This document shows, piece by piece, positions 22,148 through 32,717 of a DNA stretch of 64,000 nt. Below the pieces are notes generated by a model. It saw only the letters and a list, made by a program, of their open reading frames with translations, did not search any database and was not told the DNA's origin. Location: contig JAQFWX010000011.1 of NCBI GenBank assembly GCA_027605045.1, positions 1,054,001-1,118,000 on the forward strand, read 5' to 3'. A program made the position numbers and the translations under genes. Every line of letters begins with the position of its first letter. Positions within the stretch are counted from its first letter, which is position 1. Source of the stretch: Phallus indusiatus (Eukaryota; Basidiomycota; Agaricomycetes; Phallales; Phallaceae).

Positions 22148-23050
22148 GGAATTAGGATAAGTATTTCTGGCCCGAGTGATTTGGGTGTAAAAGCCAGTGA
22201 CGGCTCGAGGATCAAGCTCAAGAGTCAAGTGCTGCCGCAGTGGCGTCACCGATTCAAGTTACGTTCATCGGCCGCGCCCCTAACGAAGTCACCAGGAGTA
22301 TCAAATATTAATAAACTTCGTCGTATGGAAGCCCGTCAACGTAACTATAAAAGTCAATGTGTTTATTATTGCAATATTATCTGACAAAAATATATACATG
22401 TAATTCCTAGCTTAATTTCAGTCGTCAATTGTATCGCTACTGATGAAGATAAAAAGACTGCAAGGCAGTCGAAACAGTCCTGAAGGGTCTTTGATATTTT
22501 GTTCTATCATACCTATTTACTGAATACGAATTCTTTCGACCCATCGCTCGAGAAAGAACGGTGGGTTAGAAGTGGAAGATACGAGATTTACCAGTGAAGC
22601 TACGCGACGGATGACAAGATAGTGGTTAGCTTTGGGCTTCAGTATATCTATCTCGAGAAGTATGTGCGTAATCGAAACTCTATAGTTTTCCTAGAGTCAT
22701 GGACTTGAGTATACTCTTAGACGCAATTTCTACGTCCCACGCTGGTTGTTGGGTTGTGCTAAACGAGCAAAATGAGCGCAATCCTACACGGTCTTGGAAA
22801 AATTTTGCGAAAGCCACAGACGGACTTGTCCAACCTCCAAAAATGAGTTCCTTGTGGTGTCAAAACAGAAGGACAAACTTGCAGCCTCTTGCAGCCTGGA
22901 CGTAAACAGCGCTGAATTCTGCCATCCTTGTGACATGCATGTGACACACAAGCTAACGCGTCGCGTGAAGTACAACACGGTTCAGAGCAGGGCCGAAGTA
23001 ACATTTCTCTTCGTAGAGGGTCAAAATCGGGCCAGATTACATATAAATCT
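22148..23050. other. 0.9 kb divergent intergenic region, VPS34 / CDC16
   Basis: No convincing gene. Several readings of 60-130 residues exist on both strands around 22700-23150, but they show no domain, no splice-supported continuation and overlap each other. The region holds the hammerhead-like motif described separately and must contain both promoters. Confidence 0.5.
22440..22475 (+). ncRNA. hammerhead-ribozyme-like motif (degenerate or candidate)
   Basis: The conserved core boxes are present in order: CTGATGA (22440-22446), a 9-base A-rich spacer, a perfect 6-bp stem GACTGC/GCAGTC (22456-22461 with 22465-22470, loop AAG), then immediately GAAAC (22471-22475). A canonical hammerhead has stem II directly after CTGATGA, so the spacer is abnormal. 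Downstream, AGTCC-TGAA-GGGTC could give a weak stem III with wobbles. Stem I is not convincing. Could be a decayed retroelement ribozyme or a chance hit; activity is not claimed. Confidence 0.35.
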
Positions 23051-26029
23051 ATGAATTTACCTTCGGGTTCGAATCGACATCGCTCGTCCTTTAGCTCGTC
23101 ATTCTCATTCGGCCCACAGTCGCTGGTAAACTCACTTTTGGCTTCTGTCAAAACGAATTCGCCGTTACACTCGACCCCAAATGCGAGTACATCTACATTC
23201 TCAGCTGCGGCTTTAGACCCGAATGGCTCTATTTTTCAAGCATCTCCTCGCACAAAAGCTGAAGCAGCGACAGGAAGAAGATCCGGCAGGCATCCACTCT
23301 CTGTGTCACGTAACGCTTCGATCGTTACCAGAGATGATGAAGACATTGGTGAAGAGGAGTCAGAAGAATGGACCATGCTTGACAGAATGAGATTATGGCG
23401 ACATGATGCGCTTATGCAGCACCTTTACGAAACGGCTGCCTTTTGGGGAGACAAAATATTATCATGGACGAGTAAGCCAACCCCGTTGTCTTATCAAGAC
23501 TATTTTAATGTTTACTCAACCATCGTATTACAGACAATCCGGATGATGCGTTTTGGCTGGCTCAAATACACTTTATGATGCAGCAGTACTCGAGAGCTGA
23601 GCGCCTGCTTACCCGGCCATTTCCCCTCCATCCACCCACAGACTCTCCTTTCTTTCCTCACCAAAACAACAAGTCATACGCTAACGGTCATGACCCGATA
23701 TCTCTGAACGGCACCACCAAGGTTTCGCGAAAAGGAAAGGGTAAAGAACCAATGAATCAGACTCACGCCCGCACTCAATCTCAGTTAAACAACGATCCTA
23801 TGTTTATTACCTCTCAATTCTTCGATTTCCACCCGGATCATTTAAGAGGCATCATGGACGATTCTCACCCTGTTGACACAAGTAGACTTGTCGATATGAG
23901 CATCGCTTGCCGCTATTTAGCTGCGCAATGTCAAGTAAGGATTAGATCTTTTCGTATATTAAGTGCTTTGTTCAAACATCTTACTGTAGGTACGGCAAGG
24001 GAAATGGTCGGATGCATTGGAAATGCTAGGTGAATCTAATCCTTTCAAAGACTCTGGTGTGTGCACTTTTTCTCTTTCCTGAAATCAACAAGCCTGATAT
24101 TCTTTGGCTAGGGAAAAGTGGACCTTCATTTCCAAATCGTGATGGAGGAATTAAGGTTGGTCAATCCATCCCAACCAGATATAAATTAAACGTTGTTAAT
24201 AATAAAACAGATTGAAGCTTCTATGTGCCATCTGCGGGGATTGTTGATGCTAAAATTAAACAAAAACGATCGCGCTAAAGAGTGCTTCCTTGAAGCGCTG
24301 TCACTCGACGTTAAGTGTTACGATGCATTCGAACAGCTAATCAGTGGAGAGTTGATGCGACCGGATGAAGGTATCTATCCCTGACCGCTCAAGCAACCGT
24401 CTCATCAACTGAATAAACATTTAGAGTGGGAGTTTATTCAGAAATTATCTTACGCGGAGCAAACACCCGAAGATGCAGAATTCATTCAGTTGATCTACAC
24501 TATCCGGCTGCGCAAGGCACGTTACTCGTGAAGCTTACTCGTTTATATAGCTAAATTCAACTCGGTAGTTCAAACACCTTGAGGAAATGTCATTAGCTCG
24601 TGCGAAGCTGGTAGAAGACTATGGTCTAGGGGACAATATTGATGTGCTTTTTGGGTTTGCCGACACATTATATTCTCAGTTTCGTTGGGCGGATTGCTAT
24701 GCTGTTACGTCACGGTAGGCAATCATCACTTTTCTCCCATTCATATTATGCGAACAAAAGCTCTAGGATCCTAGAGTTAGTCTCCGTCCATACTCCAACG
24801 ATGCCTCTACACATCGCTTGTATGCATCATCTCCCCCATCTACAGTCTAAACTCTTTATGGTTGCCCATGAATTGGTTGAGAAGGAACCAGAAATTGCTA
24901 TTAGCTGGTATGCTGTAGCTGTATGGTATTTAACAAGTCGGAAATACGGGGAAGCTCGGAAATATTTCAGGTCAGTTTACAGTCATCGTGTCGAAGTAAA
25001 CATGCCCGATTTTGAGCAAAAATTAGCAAAACATCCCTAATGGATCCTCGCTTCAGTCCAGCTTGGATTGCTTTTGGACATGCCTTCGCAATCGAGGGAG
25101 AACACGATCATGCTATTACAGCGTATTCAACATCGGCAAGATTATTTCAAGGGTTGGCATTCTCACTATTTTACCCCATATAATGTTAATTGACGTTGCT
25201 CAGATCTCACCTTCCCCTCCTCTACGTCGGAATGGAACATTTGTGCCTGAGTCAGTGGGACCATGCAGGCGAAGCTCTAGGAGCAGCTTACCAAATGTGC
25301 AATACCGATCCATTATTGATGAATGAGTTGGGCGTAATGGCCTATCATCGTAAAGAGTATGTTTAAAAAAAGGATCTGAGCTACTATTCGTTTATGACGC
25401 GTTTTGTTTCTAGGTATGAAAGTGCCTGCTACTTATTATCTCAGGCCCTAGAATTCGCTCAGATAGATCAAAGTTCGAAGTTTGTGTGGGCGACCACTTA
25501 TGTGAATTTAGGGTCTGCTTGTCGGAAAACAGGGTAAGAAGGGCGGAATTAATTACGTGCTTTCCCTTAGTCTGATATATTTGACTAGACGGCTGGCAGA
25601 AGCAAAACGGCATTATCTCACAGTCCTTGAGATAGACCCCCGGCATTCAGTTGCCTTGGCTTGCTTGGGCATGGTTCATCACCTAATGGACCAACCTGAT
25701 CAGGCAATAATTCGCTACCACGAGGTTGGGAATAAACTAGCTGTACGCGATTGGCGCTGATGGCATATTTTTAGGCTTTATCCGTAGATCCATTGAATAT
25801 GCATGCTCTAGAACTATTGAATGCTGCGCTGCAGACTGTTACCGATTCGGCACCATTTGGAGGGAATATCCCAGGAGGAGAAGAAACATGGGCGAAAATG
25901 ATGAAAGAACAAACAGAAACGGCAGAGAAGAGATATATCCCGACAGAGAAAGAGCAAGCAGGCTTAGTCAAGAGCGACGAACAACCAAATGCAGAACAAG
26001 GAGAAGACGTTCCTATGACCGACACATAA
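23051..26029 (+). CDS. CDC16: anaphase-promoting complex subunit CDC16 / Cut9 (APC6), TPR protein
   Basis: TPR scaffold subunit of the APC/C ubiquitin ligase that drives mitotic exit. A Ser/Thr-rich leader (about 110 residues) precedes W-T-M-L-D-R-M-R-L-W-R-H-D-A, then A-F-W-G-D-K-I-L-S-W-T, DAFWLAQIHF and QYSRAERLLTRP, matching the CDC16 N-terminal TPRs. Further blocks: CRYLAAQCQVRQGKWSDALE, CHLRGLLMLKLNKNDRAKEC, DVLFGFADTLYSQFRWADCY, MPLHIACMHHLPHLQSKLF, E-P-E-I-A-I-S-W-Y-A-V, MDPRFSPAWIAFGHAFAIEG, LLMNELGVMAYHRKEYESA, ATTYVNLGSACRKTGRLAEA and SVALACLGMVHHLMDQPDQA. An acidic tail ends E-D-V-P-M-T-D-T at 26029. About a dozen short introns; internal joints around 24000-24600 are approximate. 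Confidence 0.92.
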
Positions 26030-26249
26030 GAAACCCGGGAGACCCATGATGGTCATATTTCCATTAGCATTTATTGACAACCATATTATATTACCACATC
26101 CCTCGCAATCATGTATCTTTATGTAAATATATTTTTATGATATGGAATATCAAACATTTTGGTATATCACTATGTCGAGTTACCCTAACAATTTCGGCCA
26201 TTCTGTTGAAAAGTGTAATACCCTAGGGCCTGTCCTTTCTAGATTTCAC

Positions 26250-27061
26250 CTAACGCTTTCCTCTAATAACCCTTTTTTGATGAGATAAATTTCGCACTTG
26301 ATGAATACGTTTTCGCTTCCTCGTATGTTTCTTAGATGTGTCTTCGAAGGACTGGACAGTGATAACAGGACAACATTTTGTTCGTGGAAAGAGTACGGAT
26401 GTTTCCAGAACCACATTTGTCACGGGACTCTCCTTCTTTGCAACCATAAGGTTGGATGATTTGAAATTGGATGGCAAAACAGGTTTCATGCTTTCGGGAG
26501 TATGGTTTCGCTTGAAAGAGCGTGAATATTGAAGTCCCCTCAAAATATCGGCGCCTTCTATTGAGATTTGGTTTGCACGTTCTGCGCGGCGTTTCGCTTC
26601 ATCGTCCGTATCCTCATAAGATACGTAAGGCGTTGTCCTATTAATCATTAGATATGATTGAGGGCTTCTAAACGAGTGGCGTCCTTACGAATTTGGTTGG
26701 TAAGGGTGAGTTAACTCGATGGGCTGTGTCGCTGTTGACCATGAGAACAGCCGAAACCCTACGATATGTACGTAAGATATCTCCATATCATTTTTGAAGT
26801 TTGGACCCTACCAGACAAATCAGATCCATGCGTTCTTGGGGTAGCACCAGCTTCAAGTTGTTTTGGTTCAGAAAGTGCATTATAACCGCCAAGGGTGTCG
26901 TGCACAATCTCATTCAAACGTTGGATGGAATGTGAGTGGTCTTCACCTTGGAGGAAAGGCAGAGGATTGAGATCTTCGTGGGCGACATCTTTTCGAGCGA
27001 TCTTTACAGTAGCGGTAGAGGCATATGGCATCCGAGCCGTGGTGATGAGAGTAACGCTCAC
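26250..27061 (-). CDS. unrecognised protein (nuclear-type basic tail)
   Basis: I do not recognise the family. The 5' exon (from 27061) reads MSVTLITTARMPYASTATVK and contains NPLPFLQGEDHSHSIQRLNE and IVHDTLGGYNAL, a helical, conserved-looking stretch. The 3' exon begins near T-T-P-Y-V-S-Y-E-D-T-D-D-E, continues A-K-R-R-A-E-R-A-N-Q-I-S-I-E-G-A-D-I-L-R-G-L and ends in a Lys/Arg cluster (HTRKRKRIHQVRN then HQKRVIRGKR) that could be a nuclear or nucleolar signal. The middle (about 26650-26810) must be spliced. A perfect donor GTAAGG and an acceptor TAATAG give a 51-base intron there, but I could not complete a full in-frame model. No signal peptide, TM or enzyme motif is visible. Confidence 0.55.
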
Positions 27062-27171
27062 GGGATTACTAATGAATGAATGGTAGATGTCTATCAGTGT
27101 CTAAAAAGTCCAAAGGCACAAGGCGAGTCTGATATGGTATAATTCTGATTTATAGATGTTTGTAGAGTCTT

Positions 27172-28524
27172 TTACTCCTCTTTCGTAGGAGCTTGGTGAC
27201 TCTGCTTTATATCCCATTCCTTCGTGCCAATTTTACCACCCATTTCCTTCCAGTTTTTAAACCAGCCGTCCCGGCGTGTCTTGGTTAGCTCAAGAAGTGC
27301 AGGCCAATACTCTTCATGCTCGTATTCGAAATCAATTTCCCCGCCCCATTTGTTCATAAGCTGATTAGGATCTATGTATCCATCTTCAACGACGTTCGGG
27401 TTGAATTTCATTTTTGCAGCGCTAACGGGATCGATAAAGGGCGATATCAAGCGAAAGAATGTTCTAACCAGGAAGGGAACGTTCACAATGTAAGCGCACC
27501 CCAATCGTTCAGGATAGTGCGTCCTTTATGAAATTTAAATCAGCAAGGTCAGACTAGACCACTCAGAAGTAGACGCTAAACATACTGAAGGATTTTCAGC
27601 ACCTTCAACGATGTTCCAATTGACGGGTGTTTAGCCCTGTCGCTGAAATCAATCATCAAGGAAACAGTTCTATTTGTCAAACTTTAGTTTCATTTATCAG
27701 CTGCCAGCACACATTGACATACTCTACGCCAGCAGGCATTAGATCCATGCATCGCTCAAAAAAGTAGAACGTGAATTCTATTTGCCGGTCACTTTCTTCG
27801 GTGTTCTGACGCGACGGAAACATGTAGAACAACGGGCGCGTTTTTTTCTAATTAAGGTATTTCAGCAGACTTATTTGAAGAAAATACACATGCGAGTGTC
27901 AAACGTACATCATACCCCAGTATGACCTCTTTACCAGTAACAGCCTACATCAACGAGGAAAGGAGTCAAAGTAAAACCTCATGTAATGTTCTTTTTTAAA
28001 GGATAAGGGAAAATCTCACTTCAGGCTCAACATGTTCGGTCGTGATATCATCAATCCCGAACTCCCTTCTCCATCGTAAGGTTCCTTCCAAGCGACTTTT
28101 TGTTTCTTTGACGTCCCACTTCGTTGCTCTCAAAACTACGCAGAATAATGTTCACTGCAAATGAAACACACAAGTTGATTAATATGACTGACATCTGTAC
28201 AAACACTCGTTCGACTTCGAATCACTCCAATATTAGTCAATATGATCCGATTGGCTATGCGGAGTCACGTACAAGCCAGAATTTTTCTACTTCTTTTAGC
28301 TTCCCATCGTCTACTCCAGGCAGGAGATAATCTTCCTGAGAAAAATATTCCAAGATTGCCTTGTATTTTGCCTGCTTCTCATCCGGAAGAACATCTGTGG
28401 GTTGTTCGGCATCCAACTCGGGAGGGGGAAAGGTATTTTTTGAACCATCTTCTCGAAACGTGAGCTTGGGATCGAAACACTTTTCTACTATTAGCGCCTT
28501 TTTCTGTAAAGATCGGCCAAACAT
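27172..28524 (-). CDS. CRAL-TRIO / Sec14-like phosphatidylinositol transfer protein
   Basis: Lipid-binding protein of the Sec14/PDR16 type. The N-terminal exon from the Met at 28524 (M-F-G-R-S-L-Q-K-K) contains KYKAILEYFSQEDYLLPG and E-V-E-K-F-W-L-V-R-D. Then L-R-A-T-K-W-D-V-K-E-T-K-S-R-L-E-G-T-L-R-W with RREFGIDDITTEHVEPE, typical of the CRAL-TRIO N domain. The lipid-binding domain has VTGKEVILGYDV, RPLFYMFPSRQNTEESDRQI, FFERCMDLMPAGVEYV, then IVNVPFLVRTFFRLISPFID, KMKFNPN and GGEIDFEYEHEEYWPALLEL, ending at 27172. The pattern V-N-x-P-x-x-x-x-x-x-x-x-x-I-x-P-F-I-D is the Sec14 signature. Its true start could be a little upstream (in-frame sequence precedes the Met). Confidence 0.88.
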
Positions 28525-28847
28525 GCCCAACACAATCGCTGACAAAGCATTTTTGGATATATGATATGTTACTAGATGTTTACACAAATACGCGACGAAT
28601 CTAGTAGTGCACTATTATTTCGGTATTTGTGGGTGTATACACAATTAATTACGGAAATTGCGAATTCGAATCATGTGCAGTTTAAAAAATACATTGAGTA
28701 TGCTTATATTGCTTAGGTCATATCGATGTCAGCCCCGTTCCCCGATCGCTAGGTAACTTTTCCGGGGTATCTTGTAGACTTGATAAAGTTTGAGTGTGAG
28801 AGTTATTATTTCTGAATGAATCTGTAGACGCCCTCAGAATGAATGTT
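28525..28847. other. intergenic, nothing recognised
   Basis: About 320 AT-rich bases between the start of the lipid-transfer gene and the stop of the transporter gene, both on the minus strand. It should hold the promoter of the former and the 3' UTR of the latter. No gene, repeat or RNA seen. Confidence 0.5.
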
Positions 28848-30748
28848 CTAGATAATCAGTATGAAATAAATCAGAAAGTCCGTACAATGCATTTCCTCTT
28901 GTGGCAACTTGAACTTCGTAGCGCGCCGAAAGGATATCCACTGCACGAGCCCCATCAGCACGCCCGACGCGAGGAGTAGAGTTCCCGTGAATATTATCAA
29001 ATGGTCGAAATTCAATTGACTGAAACTTGGAACAAAAGCCCCCGCTGTAGGCGTTCCTACCAAGCACGCCACGGCTACAACGAGGTATAATGTACCTAAA
29101 CCACGGGTGAAAAGGAAAGGTGTGATCATGAAAAAGGAACCTCTCTCAAAGGAAAATTTTTACTTACCAAGACGTGCACCAAAATGTTCAACAGGGGTGA
29201 TAGTGGCAATATATGCCGGAATCATGGATACAAATGAGCCTGTTTGGATTGAATGAGCTTTTTTTTTGGAAATGAGACTTATAGAAATGGGAATGCCGCA
29301 CTGGAAAATAGACCGTACAATGCGCTGAATAATATGATTGGCACTTCACCTCTGGCTGGAAGCCACAGAGCCAAGACGAGGCATCCAGAAAAAAGGGTAG
29401 ATGGCACGAGTATTTTCAGCCTGAGTTTAATATGATTATCAGGGAAGGTTAGCTAAAGATAATCCTTTGGAAGAGCAGGGTCAATCCAGAACTCACACGC
29501 CGAATCTATCACCTAAAAAACCCGGAATGATACGAGCCGGGATTCCACACAAATTAATGATGGCGAGCAGATAGGAAGAGACGGTTGAAGAGACGCCATT
29601 GAACCGAGCGTATTCTTCGATGTAAAAATACGGTATGAAAAGTGAATAGAAATATCTTTTGGGGGAGAGAAGTGGTTATTGGCTCATTAAGGAATTTGAG
29701 ACAATGTTAATAGATTACGCACGAGAACGATGCCAGAGAAGTCAAACAATACCGAATGTCGGTAAATCCATAAATATCGATAAGCTGTGAGAGTTTTATA
29801 TGTCGTTGTTGCTTGGGAAGCTGTGTTTTGATCGTTAAATTCGCTAGTAACAGGCCAAAGGCAGTCAGGAAACCAGCAATCCGGACGGCCCAAGCGAATC
29901 CGACCGCTGTTTGCAAATGGTTCAGCATAATGGGATAAATGACTCCACCCAACGAGGAACCGGCCACGATAACACCCATAGCATATGCTCGTTGACGTTT
30001 AAACCAATGTCCCGTGACAGCGACGGAAGGCGTAAATCTAGGAAGTTTCAATTACAAAAGTAAAGGATATTTGATTGGCGAGTTGTAGTTATGAGGAAGG
30101 TTCTCCAAAAAAAAAAAACAGAAGTCGCGTCTTACATCATTGCGTTCCCTATGCCGAAGAGAACGCCCTGAACCAAAAAAAATTGGTATGGACGATTTTG
30201 CTCGCAAATGGATATTAGCATTAATGAGAGCACCACTAATATGCTTCCTGCTGGGAGTAAAACCTGCATTGTAAAATTAAAAAATGAAAATTGAACGGAG
30301 TCAATATTTTGATGATATGTGAAAAATGACAAAATTTTATGTCGTTTATTCACTCACACGCAGACCATGAACATCGAATAATGTACCCGTGATAGGACCC
30401 CCTCCATAAACCAGGAATATTTGCAATGCGCCTATAAGTGAGATAGTTGTCGAAGATGAATTGGACAAAAGAGTAGTGGTGTAATATGCTTGAAAAAAAC
30501 CCTATGCCAGACGAAAAGGGTGAGAGTAGCACCAAGTTTAATCGCGGCAGACGCACATAAGCATTAATTATACCGGTCGTGGAGAATAAGGCCATTGCAC
30601 TACCCAGTGCGACCAACCACCCTCGTCCGGAGTCAAAAATTATTGTAGACGTGGGATCATTTGGGAATTCTTCTACGTCGGAGCTGGGTGTGTCAGACGG
30701 AGGAGCTTGGGCCCGCTGAGAGGGAGGTATTAAGGTCGAAGCAGGCAT
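28848..30748 (-). CDS. MFS transporter, monocarboxylate-permease (MCH/MCT) type
   Basis: Multi-pass plasma-membrane or organellar transporter of the fungal MCH/MCT group. A disordered Ser/Pro N-terminus (MPASTLIPPSQRAQAPPSDT) precedes DSGRGWLVALGSAMALFSTT, the family's TM1 with the conserved D-G-G/R-x-G-W pattern. Further TMs: IFLVYGGGPITGTLFDVHGL, VLLPAGSILVVLSLMLISIC, FFLVQGVLFGIGNAMM, then TPSVAVTGHWFKRQRAYAMG with VIVAGSSLGGVIYPIMLNHL, the MCT TM4-5 loop signature (W-F-x-x-x-R-x-x-A-x-G), AVRIAGFLTAFGLLLANLTI and the final YLVVAVACLVGTPTAGAF and TGTLLLASGVLMGLVQWISF. Ends at 28848. The substrate cannot be deduced. Confidence 0.87.
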
Positions 30749-31549
30749 ACTACAATATGCTATGTAGTTGCAATGATGTCAACCGCTGAAGGTGTGCAGC
30801 TAGAGGGCCAGGGAAGGGGAATAATAATAATAATAAACCGTAGTAGGAAGGGAAGAGGGGAAAACAGAGGGAGGGGAGAAACCAGAGCCTCTTCGACCAA
30901 GCGAAACAGTTTCTCAGTCGCAAGGTTTTTAAAGGGAAAAGGGAATGGCACTGAGGGAAGGAAATACCAATGTCATGTCGAGATTAGAGAATTCCTAAAA
31001 AAGAATATTCATAAATTTATCCACACGAGCTGACCTCGGAATATCTGCATCCATATGATGCACACTATTGATTGTTCTTTGAAGATTCATTGCTTTACCA
31101 ATTCCGGGACTCGCGGGAAGAAATGAAGGCTACTGCCGTGTTGCGGACCCCGACAATGGGTCAAGACCTGATATGTAGCAAGAAGAAAAGGATCCCGAAA
31201 GCGAAACGTGTGTTGGAATATTTATTTTGACGGCGTATTAAAAATTTGGAGACGAAGGGTGCTTGATAAGACCCTGTGCCTATCAGATTAACGCGAGAGA
31301 TGGCACTGGATATATTTCCTTTCCGACATAATATTTCTTTTTCTTTTTACGAATATAAAGTTACCTAAAAAAGGAAAGCAAAGTAAAAAAAAACTTTCTT
31401 TAATACTTCTGATGTGGAAGATTGCCATACGAACATGGAGCGGTTGGGAGGAAGCTTTTAGACAGAGCCTATTGGTGGCTTAGCGCTGAGTGAGCCAACC
31501 AGCCGGGTCGAACGCAACAAAATTGACGTCTATAACATCTTGGCACAAC
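30749..31549. other. divergent intergenic region, transporter / SDH3
   Basis: About 800 bases without a supportable gene. It has a short AAT microsatellite (about 30821-30836), a purine-rich stretch (30841-30890) and A/T-rich tracts near 31330-31400. It must contain both promoters. Confidence 0.5.
30821..30836. repeat. AAT trinucleotide microsatellite
   Basis: About five tandem copies of ATA/TAA, next to a purine-rich tract in the non-coding 5' region of the transporter gene. Likely polymorphic; no function inferred. Confidence 0.8.
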
Positions 31550-32362
31550 ATGAAGACTGCATGCACACTGGGACTGGCACCGACACTGCGACAGTTTGGT
31601 AGTGTCTCTGGAAGAGGTATGTTCTGTCTTTTTCTCTTGGCGGCCCAGCAGCTATATTTCAACGATATAAACACAAGCTGGCGCACGCCATGTTCAACTA
31701 TTTCCGAGATCCACCTTGGTCTTGTCGCGCAGGTGCGTTGATTATATAGGTCTTTGTTAATGAAGTTGTTTTTCTATCCGAAGGGTTGTGTCTAGGACTA
31801 TTCAAACTGAATCTTTACCCCCATCCGCTTCCGATCGCATTCTCAACAATCAACGCCTGAAACGCCCCAACAGTCCGCATTTCACTATTTATCAGCCTCA
31901 GCTTACTTGGGTAGGCAGTATCGCAAACCGTGTAACTGGAAGTGCCCTGAGTGTTTGTATGGCACCCTTCTCTCGCTGGTGATGTTGTATACCCTTACTG
32001 ACTCCCCCGTTTATCTCAGTGCTTTACGGGTTCTCCCTGAGCTATGTTCTTCTGCCTAGCATCGGGGCGGGTTTCACTGGTGCTGAGCTGGTAGACTTTG
32101 TTCACACTTTTCCCGAGTGGTTCAAATACTCCACAAAGGCGTTGTTAGCCGCTCCGTTCGCGTATCATGCTTTGAATGGTGTGAGGCATTTGTTGTGGGA
32201 TTCCGGTAGATGTGAGTTCAAAATATATTTGATTTTGTTTTTTCCAACGATAACTGATATTAATCTTCGTGTCCAGTTTTGAGCTTAAAGGGAGCGTACA
32301 CGACGGGATATGTTGTGCTGGGAGCCACCGCCGTTACGACTGTCGGCCTATTGTTCATGTAA
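31550..32362 (+). CDS. SDHC: succinate dehydrogenase cytochrome b560 subunit, mitochondrial (SDHC/Sdh3)
   Basis: Membrane anchor of complex II that binds heme b and ubiquinone. The Met at 31550 starts a mitochondrial presequence (MKTACTLGLAPTLRQFGSVS) broken by an intron, then A-I-F-Q-R-Y-K-H-K. Mature part: SDRILNNQRLKRPNSPHFTI and Y-Q-P-Q-L-T-W-V-G-S-I-A-N-R-V-T-G-S, the family quinone-site segment. TM helices follow in ALSVxLYGFSLSYVLLPSIG, STKALLAAPFAYHALNGVRH (heme-ligand His region) with L-L-W-D-S-G-R, and YTTGYVVLGATAVTTVGLLF. Stop TAA at 32360-32362. The usual S-x-x-H-R reads S-I-A-N-R here. Confidence 0.92.
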
Positions 32363-32717
32363 AGAGAAATGAAAAATGTTCCTTTGTTCGGGTGATTTGT
32401 GTATCATACATCATAAATCGAGAATCGAGTCTTGCGATTAGTGAGGGCAATCTCAAGACCGCAAAATCATCTCTAAGATGAGCACATTGTCCATTGTGCC
32501 AATGTGCGTGGTCCCCTACATAGGCGTTAGACCATGACATCATGTGACATTCTTGCGTGACAGAACGGAGGCGCGTTTCGAATCGAACGTTTCATATTGT
32601 AAGCTTTAACTAGTAACTACCTGCAGGGCGCACTGTATTATTACATATCCTTCCCCTCTCCTCCTCCTCCCGACCCCACTTCACTCCATTCCACTCCACA
32701 CTACGCCGTTTCTCGCG
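32363..32717. promoter_or_regulatory. intergenic with CT-rich leader before MAF1
   Basis: About 355 bases between the SDHC stop and the MAF1 ATG. The last 70 bases include a pyrimidine-rich tract (32648-32702) just upstream of the start codon, as in many fungal core promoters or 5' leaders. No TATA box is evident. Confidence 0.5.

Noticed and set aside
22181..22384. Plus-strand 67-residue frame antisense to the VPS34 5' end
   Set aside because: Antisense to a well-supported gene start with no motif.
22699..23151. Overlapping readings on both strands between VPS34 and CDC16, including a Cys/Arg-rich minus frame
   Set aside because: The two strands' frames overlap each other, lack domain motifs, and the region is the natural 5' region of two divergent genes.
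30749..31549. Purine-rich and AAT-rich stretches considered as a transposon terminus or long repeat
   Set aside because: No terminal inverted repeats, target-site duplication or transposase remnant seen; reads as low-complexity promoter sequence.
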